Shown here piece after piece: positions 1 through 7,522 of a stretch of DNA of 64,000 bases. Both the position numbers and the translations under genes were made by a program. Position 1 is the stretch's first letter. Each line of letters opens with the position of its first letter. The notes beneath the pieces were generated by a model. The model did not search any database. It saw only the letters and a list, made by a program, of their open reading frames with translations, and was not told the DNA's origin. Source of the stretch: Fimivicinus intestinavium (GTDB lineage: Bacteria > Bacillota > Clostridia > Oscillospirales > Acutalibacteraceae); contig DVKY01000011.1 of NCBI GenBank assembly GCA_018715765.1, positions 1-64,000 of the forward strand. Direction: 5' to 3'.

Positions 1-84
1 GTGGCCTCAAACATTTTGGGCGTTTGCTTTTCGCCTTGCAGGCAAAAAGTCCCCTCACGGGCCCGCCGGAGATGCGCGGAGCCT

Positions 85-202
85 GCCGCCGCTGGCCTAC
101 TGGTAGAGAGTTCCTCAGAGCAAAGACTGAAGGCTCCGGGAGGTTTCTCCCGAGGCCTGTAAGTCGTTCGGAGTATCAAGCGTGGAGATAGGCCCAGGCG
201 GC
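85..202 (+). ncRNA. Candidate rod-shaped structured RNA (6S-like?)
   Basis: No convincing ORF covers this stretch, but it folds into a long interrupted rod. GCCGCC (85-90) pairs with GGCGGC (197-202), TGGCCTA (93-99) with TAGGCCCA (189-196, one bulge), GACT (125-128) with AGTC (162-165), and GGCTC/GGGAG (132-142) with CTCCC/GAGGCC (147-157) around a GTTT loop. A rod with a central bubble is the 6S RNA architecture, and AGTCCCCT just upstream resembles a stretch of enterobacterial 6S. I could not match a family by sequence, and the strand and ends are uncertain. Confidence 0.3.
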
Positions 203-349
203 AACAGCGGTTTTCAGCGCCATGGCCGCACCTCAAGCAAGATTATAGTCGTTATAACAATCATTCGGAAGGCTGTCTCTTGCAACACGCCCGTTTTTGA
301 AACCTGTGAGGCGTATCGGGAAGGGGTAAAGCGCCTGAGTCTGCCAATC

Positions 350-371
350 CGTAGTAGCAATTTTAGTAGCA
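350..371. repeat. Tandem TAGTAGCA pair, copy 1
   Basis: CGTAGTAGCA, a 4-bp spacer, then TAGTAGCA. The same 22-bp arrangement recurs at 739-760. Two short direct repeats with a fixed spacer look like arm-type binding sites of a tyrosine integrase, so this may be a scar of an element once inserted next to tRNA-Arg. Apart from this, 203-596 holds nothing I recognise. Confidence 0.5.
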
Positions 372-597
372 TGGTTTTTATGCAATCAGTTTAGCCGGTT
401 CAAATGCGCTCCGGATTGGGAAAGCTCTTCGACGATATCCAAAAAATGAGGCAGCGGGCAGGGCTCTGAAAAATCCTTTTAAAACCGCATCCCTACAGCG
501 TTTTCCGCTCCTCTAAAGCAGGCCGGAGCCCCATGCGCTCTGCCGCTTTCTTCGGCCGGGCGGAGAAAAAGGCATCCTGCTTTCACGCCGCCAAAAG

Positions 598-630
598 GGG
601 GGAGTGTTTGGCTAGTAGTCAAACACTCCC
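598..630. terminator. Strong hairpin, terminator-like
   Basis: GGGAGTGTTTG and CAAACACTCCC form an 11-bp perfect stem around a 9-nt loop. The tail on either strand is only weakly T-rich, and no gene ends here, so it may be a relic of a lost gene or element. Confidence 0.4.
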
Positions 631-738
631 GCAATTTATGCAAAAATTTGTAATAATTATATATATTCCGTGTGCATAACGTATAAATATTCTGCTTTTC
701 TCCTTTTCCGCAGGCCGTTATCCCGGCTAAAAACAGTG

Positions 739-760
739 CGTAGTAGCAAATGTAGTAGCA
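739..760. repeat. Tandem TAGTAGCA pair, copy 2
   Basis: Second copy of the CGTAGTAGCA-N4-TAGTAGCA unit, in the same orientation as the copy at 350-371 and 389 bp from it. It lies between the tRNA-Arg terminator and the upstream region without genes. No integrase gene is present on this side. Confidence 0.5.
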
Positions 761-824
761 GACCGCCGAACCCGCTCTCGCCGCTCCGGGCCGTGGGCGG
801 GCAAGCGCATTGCCCGCCCAGGTC

Positions 825-890
825 AAAAAACAAAGCAACAGCGCCGTTTTGCAAAGCTTTTTCACACTTGCAAAACAGCGCTGTTGCTTC
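825..890 (-). terminator. Rho-independent terminator of tRNA-Arg
   Basis: Read on the minus strand, GCAACAGCGC-GTTTTGCAA pairs with TTGCAAAAC-GCGCTGTTGC across a short loop, and the stem is followed by TTTGTTTTTT. It lies just past the 3' end of tRNA-Arg. Confidence 0.75.
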
Positions 891-896
891 ATTCTT

Positions 897-973
897 TGGC
901 GCGCTGGAAGGGACTCGAACCCCCGACCTTTTGGTTCGTAGCCAAACACTCTATCCAGCTGAGCTACCAGCGC
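897..973 (-). tRNA. tRNA-Arg (anticodon ACG)
   Basis: The minus strand folds as a complete cloverleaf. The acceptor stem GCGCTGG/CCAGCGC is followed by discriminator G and an encoded CCA. The D arm has AGCTGGATA, the anticodon stem TTTGG/CCAAA encloses loop CTACGAA with anticodon ACG, and the T arm carries GGTTCGAGTCC. Total length is 77 nt. ACG is read as ICG after deamination and decodes CGN arginine codons. It has its own promoter and terminator. Confidence 0.95.
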
Positions 974-1017
974 GTATGGAGCATCATGTCCACACACAGC
1001 CTCTTGACTGCCCAAGT

Positions 1018-1046
1018 ATCATACCACATCTTTTCGGAAAATGCAA
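1018..1046 (-). promoter_or_regulatory. Promoter of tRNA-Arg
   Basis: On the minus strand TTGCAT (-35) and TATGAT (-10) are separated by exactly 17 nt. The tRNA 5' end is about 45 nt downstream of the -10 box. Confidence 0.6.
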
Positions 1047-1119
1047 CTCCCAAATTCAATTTTTTTGCGAGATTCCTGCTCTTTTTCATTTTACGGTGGA
1101 ATCCTTCCTGCAAAATTCG

Positions 1120-1148
1120 TTGACAGTGTGGGCGCTGTATACTATAAT
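1120..1148 (+). promoter_or_regulatory. Perfect SigA promoter of purA
   Basis: TTGACA at 1120-1125, a 17-nt spacer and TATAAT at 1143-1148, an exact housekeeping-sigma consensus. The purA start lies about 108 nt downstream. I looked for a purine-riboswitch core in this leader and did not find one. Confidence 0.85.
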
Positions 1149-1256
1149 AAAGTGTATTTTGGCCTTGCAGAGACGCTTTTCATCCAGGGCGGCTCTGCGC
1201 TGAAGAGAGCCGCTCAGCAGGCGCTTTCTTCCCTTATTTTTGGAGGTGCGTTTGAA

Positions 1257-2534
1257 TTGGTTAAAGCGATTGTCGGCGCAAACTGGGGCGATGAGGGCAA
1301 GGGCAAGATCACAGATCTCTTTGCCAGCGAATCGGACATTGTCATCCGTTTTCAGGGCGGTGCAAACGCAGGGCACACGATTATTAATGATTACGGCCGT
1401 TTCGCGCTGCACCTGCTTCCCTCCGGCGTCTGTTATCAGCACACGATGAATATCATCGGCAACGGCGTGGCGCTGGATATTCCAAAGCTAATCGCTGAAA
1501 TCAAGAGCGTGACAGATAAGGGTGTGCCTGCGCCGCACATCATGGTGTCCGACCGCGCGCAGGTGATGATGCCCTACCATGTGCTGCTGGATACCTATGA
1601 GGAGGAGCGTTTGGCGGAGCAGAAATTTGGCTCCACCAAATCCGGCATCGCTCCGTTTTATTCCGATAAATATGCGAAGATCGGCTTTCAGGTTAACGAG
1701 CTGTTTGACGAGGCATATTTAAAAGAAAAGCTTGCTCGGGTGCTGGAGGTCAAAAACCTGCTGCTGGAGCACGTCTACCATAAGCCTCTGCTGGATTTGG
1801 AAGAGATATTTGCCACGCTGCTGACATACCGCGACATGGTTGCGCCGTATGTAGGCGATGTCAACGCTTATCTGCACGAAGCGCTGAAGGCCGGCAAAAA
1901 TATTCTGCTGGAAGGCCAGCTCGGTTCCCTGAAGGATCCGGATTTCGGCATCTATCCGATGGTCACCTCCTCCTCAACGCTGGCAGGCTATGGCGCCGTC
2001 GGCGCGGGTATCCCGCCCTATGAGATCAAGGAGATTGTAGCGGTGACAAAGGCGTATTCCAGCGCGGTCGGCGCAGGCGAATTTGTCTCGGAAATTTTTG
2101 GGGAAGAAGCCCGCCTCATGCGCGATCACGGCGGTGATAAGGGCGAATATGGCGCGACGACGGGCCGCCCCCGCCGCATGGGCTGGTTTGACTGCGTAGC
2201 CACCCGTTACGGCTGCCGTGTGCAGGGCGCGACGCAGGTGGTGCTCACGGCGCTGGACTGCCTATCCTATCTCGATGAGATCAAGGTGTGCACCGGCTAT
2301 GAGATCGACGGTGTCGTGACCAGGGATTTCCCCGTGACCACAAAGCTCAGAAAGGCGAAGCCCGTGCTGCAGACGCTGCCCGGTTTCAAGACGGATATCC
2401 GCGGCATCGGGCGGTTTGAAGACCTGCCCAGGGCAGCGCAGGATTATGTTGCGTTTATCGAGCGGGAGATCGGCGTGCCGGTCACCATGGTCTCCAACGG
2501 CCCGAAGCGCAGCGAGATCCTCAAGCGTAAATAA
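1257..2534 (+). CDS. purA: Adenylosuccinate synthetase
   Basis: Cytosolic enzyme that joins IMP and aspartate using GTP to give adenylosuccinate, the first committed step to AMP. The GTP-binding loop GDEGKGK is at residues 11-17 with catalytic Asp12 next to it, and His40 lies in NAGHT. At 425 aa it has normal family length, and TTGRPRRMGWFD-like C-terminal signatures are present. The frame is open further upstream, but the natural start is the TTG at 1257, preceded by GGAGG at 10-nt spacing; an upstream start would add non-homologous sequence. It is followed by guaA, so the two genes that split IMP between AMP and GMP are neighbours. Confidence 0.95.
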   Translation: MVKAIVGANWGDEGKGKITDLFASESDIVIRFQGGANAGHTIINDYGRFALHLLPSGVCYQHTMNIIGNGVALDIPKLIAEIKSVTDKGVPAPHIMVSDRAQVMMPYHVLLDTYEEERLAEQKFGSTKSGIAPFYSDKYAKIGFQVNELFDEAYLKEKLARVLEVKNLLLEHVYHKPLLDLEEIFATLLTYRDMVAPYVGDVNAYLHEALKAGKNILLEGQLGSLKDPDFGIYPMVTSSSTLAGYGAVGAGIPPYEIKEIVAVTKAYSSAVGAGEFVSEIFGEEARLMRDHGGDKGEYGATTGRPRRMGWFDCVATRYGCRVQGATQVVLTALDCLSYLDEIKVCTGYEIDGVVTRDFPVTTKLRKAKPVLQTLPGFKTDIRGIGRFEDLPRAAQDYVAFIEREIGVPVTMVSNGPKRSEILKRK

Positions 2535-2605
2535 TCGCAGGGACGCCGGTTCCATCATGCTGACGATTCGCGTTCAAAACCAATTTACAGTTTGTGGTTT
2601 CTGCT

Positions 2606-2637
2606 TCGCGTACGGCGTGAGCCGGCGATTCCTTTTT
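2606..2637 (+). terminator. Terminator or attenuator between purA and guaA
   Basis: TCGC/GCGA and CGGC/GCCG form an imperfect stem with a GTGA loop, followed by TTCCTTTTT. It could end purA transcripts or attenuate guaA. No separate guaA promoter is obvious in the 137-nt gap. Confidence 0.5.
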
Positions 2638-2671
2638 GTCTTGAATCTGAGAGAAAGGCGGTTCCCCCTGC

Positions 2672-4207
2672 ATGTATGAATCTATCCTGGTGCTTGATTT
2701 CGGCGGCCAGTATAATCAGCTGATTGCCCGCCGTGTGCGCGAGCAGAATGTTTACGCCGAGGTGAAGCCCTATACGACCCCACTTGCCGAAATACGGGCG
2801 CAACACTACAAGGGCATTATTTTCACCGGCGGGCCCAATAGTGTGTATGATCCGGCCTCCCCGCACTATGAGCAGGGGATTCTGTCACTCGGTGTACCGG
2901 TGCTTGGCATCTGCTACGGCGCGCAGCTCATCGCCTGGCTGGAGGGCGGCGAAATCGCTGCGGCGGAGAATGGCAGCGAATACGGCAAAGTAGAGATGCA
3001 TACAGACGCAGACAGCCCATTGTTCCAAGGTATTCCGGCATGCAGCCAGTGCTGGATGAGCCATACGGATTTTATCAAAACCCCGCCCGTGGGCTACCGC
3101 GTTACTGCGCGGACAAATGCCTGCCCCACGGCGGCGATGGAAAATGCAGAGAAAAAGGTCTATGCCGTCCAGTTCCATCCAGAGGTGACTCACACGGCTT
3201 TCGGTAAAGAGCTGCTGCACAATTTCCTCTACGGCATCTGCGGCTGCAGGGGCGATTGGAGAATGGATGATTTTGTGGAGCGCTCAATTGCCAAATACCG
3301 TGAGGCGCTTCAGGGGAAGAAAGTGCTCTGCGCCCTGTCCGGCGGGGTGGATTCCTCCGTAGCCGCCGTTCTGCTGCACAAGGCGATTGGCAAAAACCTC
3401 ACCTGTGTTTTCGTCGATCACGGCCTGCTGCGCAAAGGGGAAGGGGATACGGTCGAGCGCGTGTTCCGCGAGCAGTTTGACATGAACCTGATTCGTGTCA
3501 ACGCGGCGGAGCGATTCCTCTCAAGGCTTACGGGCGTGGAGGAGCCGGAACAGAAGCGCAAGATCATCGGGGAGGAATTCATCCGCGTGTTTGAGGCGGA
3601 ATCTCAAAAGCTTGGCCGGATGGATTACCTCGTGCAAGGCACGATTTATCCGGATGTGATCGAGAGCGGTGTAGGCGACGCAGCCGTCATCAAAAGCCAT
3701 CACAATGTGGGCGGCCTGCCGGAGGATGTGGATTTTCAGGGCATCATTGAGCCGCTGCGCGATCTGTTTAAGGATGAGGTTCGCGCGGCGGGGTTGGAGC
3801 TCGGCATCCCGGCAAGCCTTGTCTGGCGGCAGCCCTTCCCTGGCCCCGGGCTGGCGATCCGAATCATGGGAGAGGTGACGAAGGCGAAGCTCTCCATTCT
3901 CCGCGAGGCGGATGCGATCTTCCGGGAGGAGATTGTCAGGGAAGGGCTCGAAAAGCAGGTCAACCAGTATTTCGCCGTGCTGACGAATGTGCGCAGTGTG
4001 GGCGTGATGGGCGATGCGCGCACGTATGACTACACGGTGGCCCTGCGCGCGGTGACAACGACCGATTTTATGACGGCGGAGTGGGCTCAGCTGCCGCTTA
4101 CGCTTTTGGCGCGCGCATCCAGCCGGATTACGAACGAGGTGCCCCATGTGAACCGGGTGGTTTATGACATTACGACAAAGCCGCCGGCTACGGTGGAGTG
4201 GGAGTAA
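2672..4207 (+). CDS. guaA: GMP synthase (glutamine-hydrolysing)
   Basis: Converts XMP to GMP using ATP and glutamine ammonia. The N-terminal class-I amidotransferase domain has the nucleophile Cys81 in GICYGAQ and the His169/Glu171 pair in FHPEV. The ATP-pyrophosphatase domain carries the P-loop SGGVDSS at 223-229, and the C-terminal dimerisation domain ends in the conserved TVEWE. Length is 511 aa, typical of the family. The start ATG follows AAAGGCGG. The last codons and stop lie next to the integrase region, and the 3' end of guaA is a known attachment site for integrative elements in Firmicutes. The gene itself is intact. Confidence 0.96.
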   Translation: MYESILVLDFGGQYNQLIARRVREQNVYAEVKPYTTPLAEIRAQHYKGIIFTGGPNSVYDPASPHYEQGILSLGVPVLGICYGAQLIAWLEGGEIAAAENGSEYGKVEMHTDADSPLFQGIPACSQCWMSHTDFIKTPPVGYRVTARTNACPTAAMENAEKKVYAVQFHPEVTHTAFGKELLHNFLYGICGCRGDWRMDDFVERSIAKYREALQGKKVLCALSGGVDSSVAAVLLHKAIGKNLTCVFVDHGLLRKGEGDTVERVFREQFDMNLIRVNAAERFLSRLTGVEEPEQKRKIIGEEFIRVFEAESQKLGRMDYLVQGTIYPDVIESGVGDAAVIKSHHNVGGLPEDVDFQGIIEPLRDLFKDEVRAAGLELGIPASLVWRQPFPGPGLAIRIMGEVTKAKLSILREADAIFREEIVREGLEKQVNQYFAVLTNVRSVGVMGDARTYDYTVALRAVTTTDFMTAEWAQLPLTLLARASSRITNEVPHVNRVVYDITTKPPATVEWE

Positions 4208-4214
4208 GAATGAA

Positions 4215-4255
4215 CGCCCCGGAAACCCAGCAGTCATGCGGGTTTGCGGGGTTTC
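4215..4255 (+). terminator. Terminator after guaA
   Basis: CCCCGGAAACCC pairs with GGGTTTGCGGGG around an 11-nt loop, followed by TTTCTTTCT. It isolates guaA from the convergent integrase gene. Confidence 0.75.
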
Positions 4256-4267
4256 TTTCTGCCCCGG

Positions 4268-4285
4268 GGTACACGAAAGGTACAC
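4268..4285. repeat. Tandem GGTACAC integrase-arm-like sites (attL region)
   Basis: Two copies of GGTACAC (4268-4274 and 4279-4285) separated by GAAA lie between the guaA terminator and the end of the integrase gene. This layout, paired heptamers beside int, fits arm-type sites of a tyrosine recombinase. The crossover core is probably within or next to the guaA 3' end; the partner site is not in this window. Confidence 0.45.
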
Positions 4286-4312
4286 GGAGGTATTTCAGGC
4301 GTCTCTCTTATC

Positions 4313-5281
4313 TCACGCACAGAGCCTGTCCAGGCGCCCTGCGACCTCTTCATCCTTGTGCGGATACAGGTGCCCATAGATGTCTAAAGTGGTCTGCACA
4401 TCTTCGTGCCCAAGCCGTTCGCTGACGAGCAGAATGTTCGTGCCAAGCTCGATCAGTAGGCTGGCGTGGCTGTGGCGGATGTCGTGGATCCGGATTTTTT
4501 TGACGCCGCTTTTTTCGCTGATGCGCTTCATCTCGTGATACAGAAATCCTTTGGTCACCTCAAACAGCCGGTCGCCGTCCTCGTAATCCACCAGCCGGGA
4601 GGCGTAATCCCGTACCATATCGCATACGACACCCGGTAGCCCGATGGTGCGGTTGCTCTTCGGTGTTTTCGGTTCGAGGATCAGGTCTTCACTGTCCAGT
4701 CTGGCGTAGTTTTTGTCAATCGTAACTGTCCGTGCCTCAAAGTCGAAATCCCGGAGGGACAGCGCCAGCAGTTCGCCGGAACGCATCCCGCTCCAATACA
4801 GCAGATTGAAAATGGTTTTGGTCATAATCTTGTTCCCAATCGCCTCGTTGAAGGCACGGAACTCGTCCAGCGTCCAGAAATCCATTTTGTCCGCTTTTTT
4901 CTTCCCCATGGAACCGCAGCTTCTCGCCGGATTTTCCCGCAATCCGTAGAACCGGCAGGCATAGTTAAAGGCAGCCGACAGCTGGTTGTGTATGGATTTC
5001 AGGTAGGTCGGCTTATACTTTCCGGACGACAGCATTTTGGTCTGCCATTGTCTGACGGTGGCGGCCGTAATCTCATTCAGCTTCAGCTCGCCGAAATACG
5101 GTAAGATATGCTTTTCAAACATATTGACCTTACCGGGATAGGTCGTCACCTTTAGCCGCGCCTTGCAGTCCTCCAGATACAATTCCGCAAATTTCTTTTT
5201 CTGCCGCCGTGCGCCCGTCCAATCCGTGTATACGAATTTGCAGTACCACAGCCCGGTTTTTTCGTCTTTGTAGGTCGGCAC
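4313..5281 (-). CDS. Tyrosine-type site-specific integrase, probable internal deletion
   Basis: Tn916/phage-type integrase that would insert the element at guaA. All catalytic residues are visible: Arg167 in SGMRSGELL, His266 and Arg269 in HDIRHSH, His292 in RLGHEDV, and nucleophile Tyr302 in LDIYGHLYP. The N terminus starts as an AP2-like arm-binding domain (MPTYKDEKTGLWYCKF). After RRQKKKF the protein jumps straight to AELYLEDCKARLK, the start of the core-binding domain. Relatives I know carry about 30 residues there (a GFATKREA-like helix), so an in-frame deletion is likely and the protein is short at 322 aa. It is convergent with guaA, and the excisionase-like gene lies upstream. Whether it is still active is unknown. 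Confidence 0.9.
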   Translation of the reverse strand: MPTYKDEKTGLWYCKFVYTDWTGARRQKKKFAELYLEDCKARLKVTTYPGKVNMFEKHILPYFGELKLNEITAATVRQWQTKMLSSGKYKPTYLKSIHNQLSAAFNYACRFYGLRENPARSCGSMGKKKADKMDFWTLDEFRAFNEAIGNKIMTKTIFNLLYWSGMRSGELLALSLRDFDFEARTVTIDKNYARLDSEDLILEPKTPKSNRTIGLPGVVCDMVRDYASRLVDYEDGDRLFEVTKGFLYHEMKRISEKSGVKKIRIHDIRHSHASLLIELGTNILLVSERLGHEDVQTTLDIYGHLYPHKDEEVAGRLDRLCA

Positions 5282-5337
5282 GATTTGTCACCTCTTTTCT
5301 TTGACAGGGTGGTCGTGACGATCTACTGTTCCCGAAA

Positions 5338-5544
5338 TCACAGGTAGGTGTTTTCATAAAAGTATCTGGCGGACACCTTGCCCGCCACGGTGATCTTGCC
5401 GACCTTATCCAGCTCCGCATTCAGCCTGCGGATGATGCGGTAGGCCGTGCTTCTGGACACATCCAGGATTTCGGCGACTTCCGTTGCCGTCAGGAATTTT
5501 TTCCGCTCAGGCGGACAGGCTGCCGTTTGCTTGCAATCCGTCAT
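5338..5544 (-). CDS. Excisionase-like helix-turn-helix protein
   Basis: A 68-aa protein with a MerR/Xis-type helix-turn-helix: FLTATEVAEILDVSRSTAYR is followed by a basic second helix and a short wing ending in ARYFYENTYL. The start at 5544 is chosen because GGAAAGGAGG lies 6 nt upstream; a longer open frame (from 5571) lacks such a site. Its position directly upstream of the integrase on the same strand fits a recombination directionality factor. A small transcriptional regulator of int is the alternative. Confidence 0.7.
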   Translation of the reverse strand: MTDCKQTAACPPERKKFLTATEVAEILDVSRSTAYRIIRRLNAELDKVGKITVAGKVSARYFYENTYL

Positions 5545-5917
5545 TTCAGCCTCCTTTCCGGCAGCAGGCATACGCAGCAGAATCCCTCACGACCTCATAG
5601 TTATTATACAACTTTTTGCAGAAGATCCCCCTGCGCCGCCTTGCTGCCAAATTTTATTTCATTGTTTGCAGATTCAAATACACCTTCTCGCCGGGCCATT
5701 TCCTGCGCTCGCTTTGACCGCGTATTGCCAGGTTGCCGCTGTGCGGCATTTCATCTGTGGGTGCGCTCCTGTCTTCGCTGCACTGTCCGCAGACCCTGTA
5801 TAATTCCCGGAGGAGGCTGTTCTGTTTTCAAGGTACAATGGCGGACACCGCTTCTGCTTATCCGTCCATACATAAACATGCCGCAGCATCCTGTTTTTCT
5901 GCAAATCGGGAGAAACG

Positions 5918-5957
5918 CTATATATAGATTGTTTTTCTTGACAATATCAATATATAG
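5918..5957. promoter_or_regulatory. Operator-like inverted repeat overlapping the element promoter
   Basis: CTATATATAGATTG (5918-5931) faces CAATATCAATATATAG (5942-5957), an imperfect inverted repeat covering the -35 box and spacer of the promoter at 5938-5966. A repressor bound here would block transcription of the replication operon. The 5545-5917 stretch before it holds no gene I can support. Confidence 0.4.
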
Positions 5958-5966
5958 TGTTATAAT
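5938..5966 (+). promoter_or_regulatory. Perfect SigA promoter of the element's replication operon
   Basis: TTGACA at 5938-5943, 17 nt, TATAAT at 5961-5966. It points into the operon that begins with the small ORF at 6269 and the YqaJ gene at 6437. Confidence 0.8.
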
Positions 5967-6055
5967 ATTTCTGTAATTGATTTTTGTGCGCTGTTCTTTT
6001 TTGGGACTGCGGTTTTTAGACCGCCTTGCACACATTGTTGATTGTTTGTATTTCT

Positions 6056-6109
6056 GCCAGTAGGAGTATTGCGCCGTCAGGCGCGTTTCTTACTGGCTTT
6101 TTGTTTTTA
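6056..6109 (+). terminator. Leader terminator/attenuator
   Basis: GCCAGTA pairs with TACTGGC, with an inner GCGCC/GGCGC stem, and the structure is followed by TTTTTGTTTTT. It lies about 90 nt into the transcript from the 5938 promoter, ahead of every gene of the operon, so it must be read through or regulated. Confidence 0.7.
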
Positions 6110-6268
6110 TGGTTTTATCCCCATACACAGCGAGAATGACGCCGGCTCACGGTTTCGTGGGCAATAGGACCGTATTTTGCGGTTTGAGGTGTTGTTCCCG
6201 CTTTTTTTTATTGCCCAAAAAGCCCTGCGGCTTTGGGATAAATATTTTTTAGAAAGGTGGAACTGTGA
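6110..6268 (+). other. Structured leader segment
   Basis: GGGCAATA (6159-6166) is complementary to TATTGCCC (6209-6216), enclosing a second GC-rich and T-rich segment. A small AAAGCC/GGCTTT hairpin follows before the ribosome site of the 54-aa ORF. These alternative stems could control the attenuator at 6056-6109. I see no known riboswitch motif. Confidence 0.3.
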
Positions 6269-6433
6269 ATGAAAAGACGAACCTGCCGGCGCTCTAAAAG
6301 ACGGGTGCCAAGGCCTGCTGAACTCAAACAGCAGATTTTAAGGGGGGAGGCACGCAAATACGCCAAGTACCCGACGCGCTTCATTTATCTGCCTGCCGCC
6401 TATGTACGGCACGTAAGAAAGCGAGGTGCATAG
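6269..6433 (+). CDS. Small basic protein, 54 aa, unknown function
   Basis: A short frame with a good ribosome site (GAAAGGTGG, 9 nt upstream of ATG) that ends 3 nt before the YqaJ gene, so it is probably translated and coupled to it. The N-terminal third is very basic (MKRRTCRRSKRRV), and the C-terminal half is FIYLPAAYVRHVRKRGA. The charge suggests nucleic-acid contact. I do not recognise a family. It is the first gene of the element's main operon. Confidence 0.55.
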   Translation: MKRRTCRRSKRRVPRPAELKQQILRGEARKYAKYPTRFIYLPAAYVRHVRKRGA

Positions 6434-6436
6434 GGA

Positions 6437-7492
6437 ATGCCGGGTAAAACGCAAGAGTATGAACCTTCGGTGCTGGTGGATACCGCCGGACTGCCGGAGG
6501 AAGAATGGCTGGAGTACCGCAGACAGGGAATCGGCGGCAGCGATGCCGCCGCTATTTTAGGACTGTCCCCGTTTGCAACAGCAAGAGATCTCTATTACGA
6601 TAAGCTGAAGCTGGTCGGATATGAGGATCGTGAAAGCAACTGGGTGGCGAAAAAGGTGGGGCATCTGCTGGAGGACTTGGTGGCGGAAATTTTCCATGTG
6701 AAAACAGGTTACCGGATCTATCAGATTAAAAAGATGTTTTACCATCCGCAGCATCCTTTTATGCTGGCGGATGTCGATTATTTCATCGACCTGCCCAATG
6801 GGAAAACGGCCATCCTGGAGATCAAGACGACCCATTATCAGGCAAAAGACCACTGGTGGAACGACGGCGAGGAAGCTGTGCCGGTCAACTATGAGGTTCA
6901 GGGACGGCATTATATGTGTGTCATGAACGTGGACGAGGTATATTTCTGCTGCCTGTACGGCAACAGCGAGGATGACGTCATCATACGGCACATTACGAGG
7001 AACATGGCATACGAAGCGGAACTGATTGCACTGGAAGAAGATTTCTGGGAAGGCCATATCCAGAGCAGAGTCCCGCCTCCGTATACGGAGGACGGCGACT
7101 TGATTTTGGACAGTGTGCGCAGCCATTTCGGTCCTGCCGATTCCGATGCGCCGGCTATTGAGTTGAGTTTGCCGATGGCGGGCAGCATCGCCCGTTTTCT
7201 GGAACTGCAGGCGCAGAAAAAACAGCTTGACGCCCGGATAAAGGAACTGGAAAGCGAGATGAAACGCATACAGGGCCGCGTTGTCGCCGAGATGGGGAGA
7301 AGCTGTACGGCGCTTTGCACCGTCGGCGGAGAAGCGTATACGGTCGCTTATAACCCCGTGAAAAAAACCGGCATCAATAAGGATGGGCTGATACGCCTGC
7401 AGGCGCAGCACCCGGACATTTACGAAGATTATGTTACCGTTTCGGAAAGCAGAAGGTTTTATGTAAGGAAGTCGCAGGAAACTGCGGCTTAA
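6437..7492 (+). CDS. YqaJ-family viral-type recombinase/exonuclease
   Basis: A PD-(D/E)XK nuclease of the lambda-exonuclease/YqaJ family, which resects DNA 5' ends for annealing-type recombination during element replication. Signatures: GIGGSDAAAILGLSP at 32-45, conserved Glu80, Asp112/Asp114 in MLADVDYFID, and the catalytic EIK at 128-130 (AILEIKTTH). Length is 351 aa; the C-terminal part is a predicted helical region with a charged segment (LDARIKELESEMKRI). The start ATG lies 9 nt after GAGGTG. It is followed by a RecD-like helicase 30 nt downstream, but no RecT/Bet annealase is obvious next to it, although the unknown protein at 9853 could fill that role. Confidence 0.85.
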   Translation: MPGKTQEYEPSVLVDTAGLPEEEWLEYRRQGIGGSDAAAILGLSPFATARDLYYDKLKLVGYEDRESNWVAKKVGHLLEDLVAEIFHVKTGYRIYQIKKMFYHPQHPFMLADVDYFIDLPNGKTAILEIKTTHYQAKDHWWNDGEEAVPVNYEVQGRHYMCVMNVDEVYFCCLYGNSEDDVIIRHITRNMAYEAELIALEEDFWEGHIQSRVPPPYTEDGDLILDSVRSHFGPADSDAPAIELSLPMAGSIARFLELQAQKKQLDARIKELESEMKRIQGRVVAEMGRSCTALCTVGGEAYTVAYNPVKKTGINKDGLIRLQAQHPDIYEDYVTVSESRRFYVRKSQETAA

Positions 7493-7522
7493 TTTTTTAA
7501 GAAAGGATCTGAGGATGAAGCA

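Noticed and set aside
670..1203. Open frames running through the tRNA-Arg gene
   Set aside because: They read across the tRNA and its terminator and have no ribosome site.
1120..2671. Purine riboswitch ahead of purA or guaA
   Set aside because: I looked for the conserved purine aptamer core in both leaders and did not see it.
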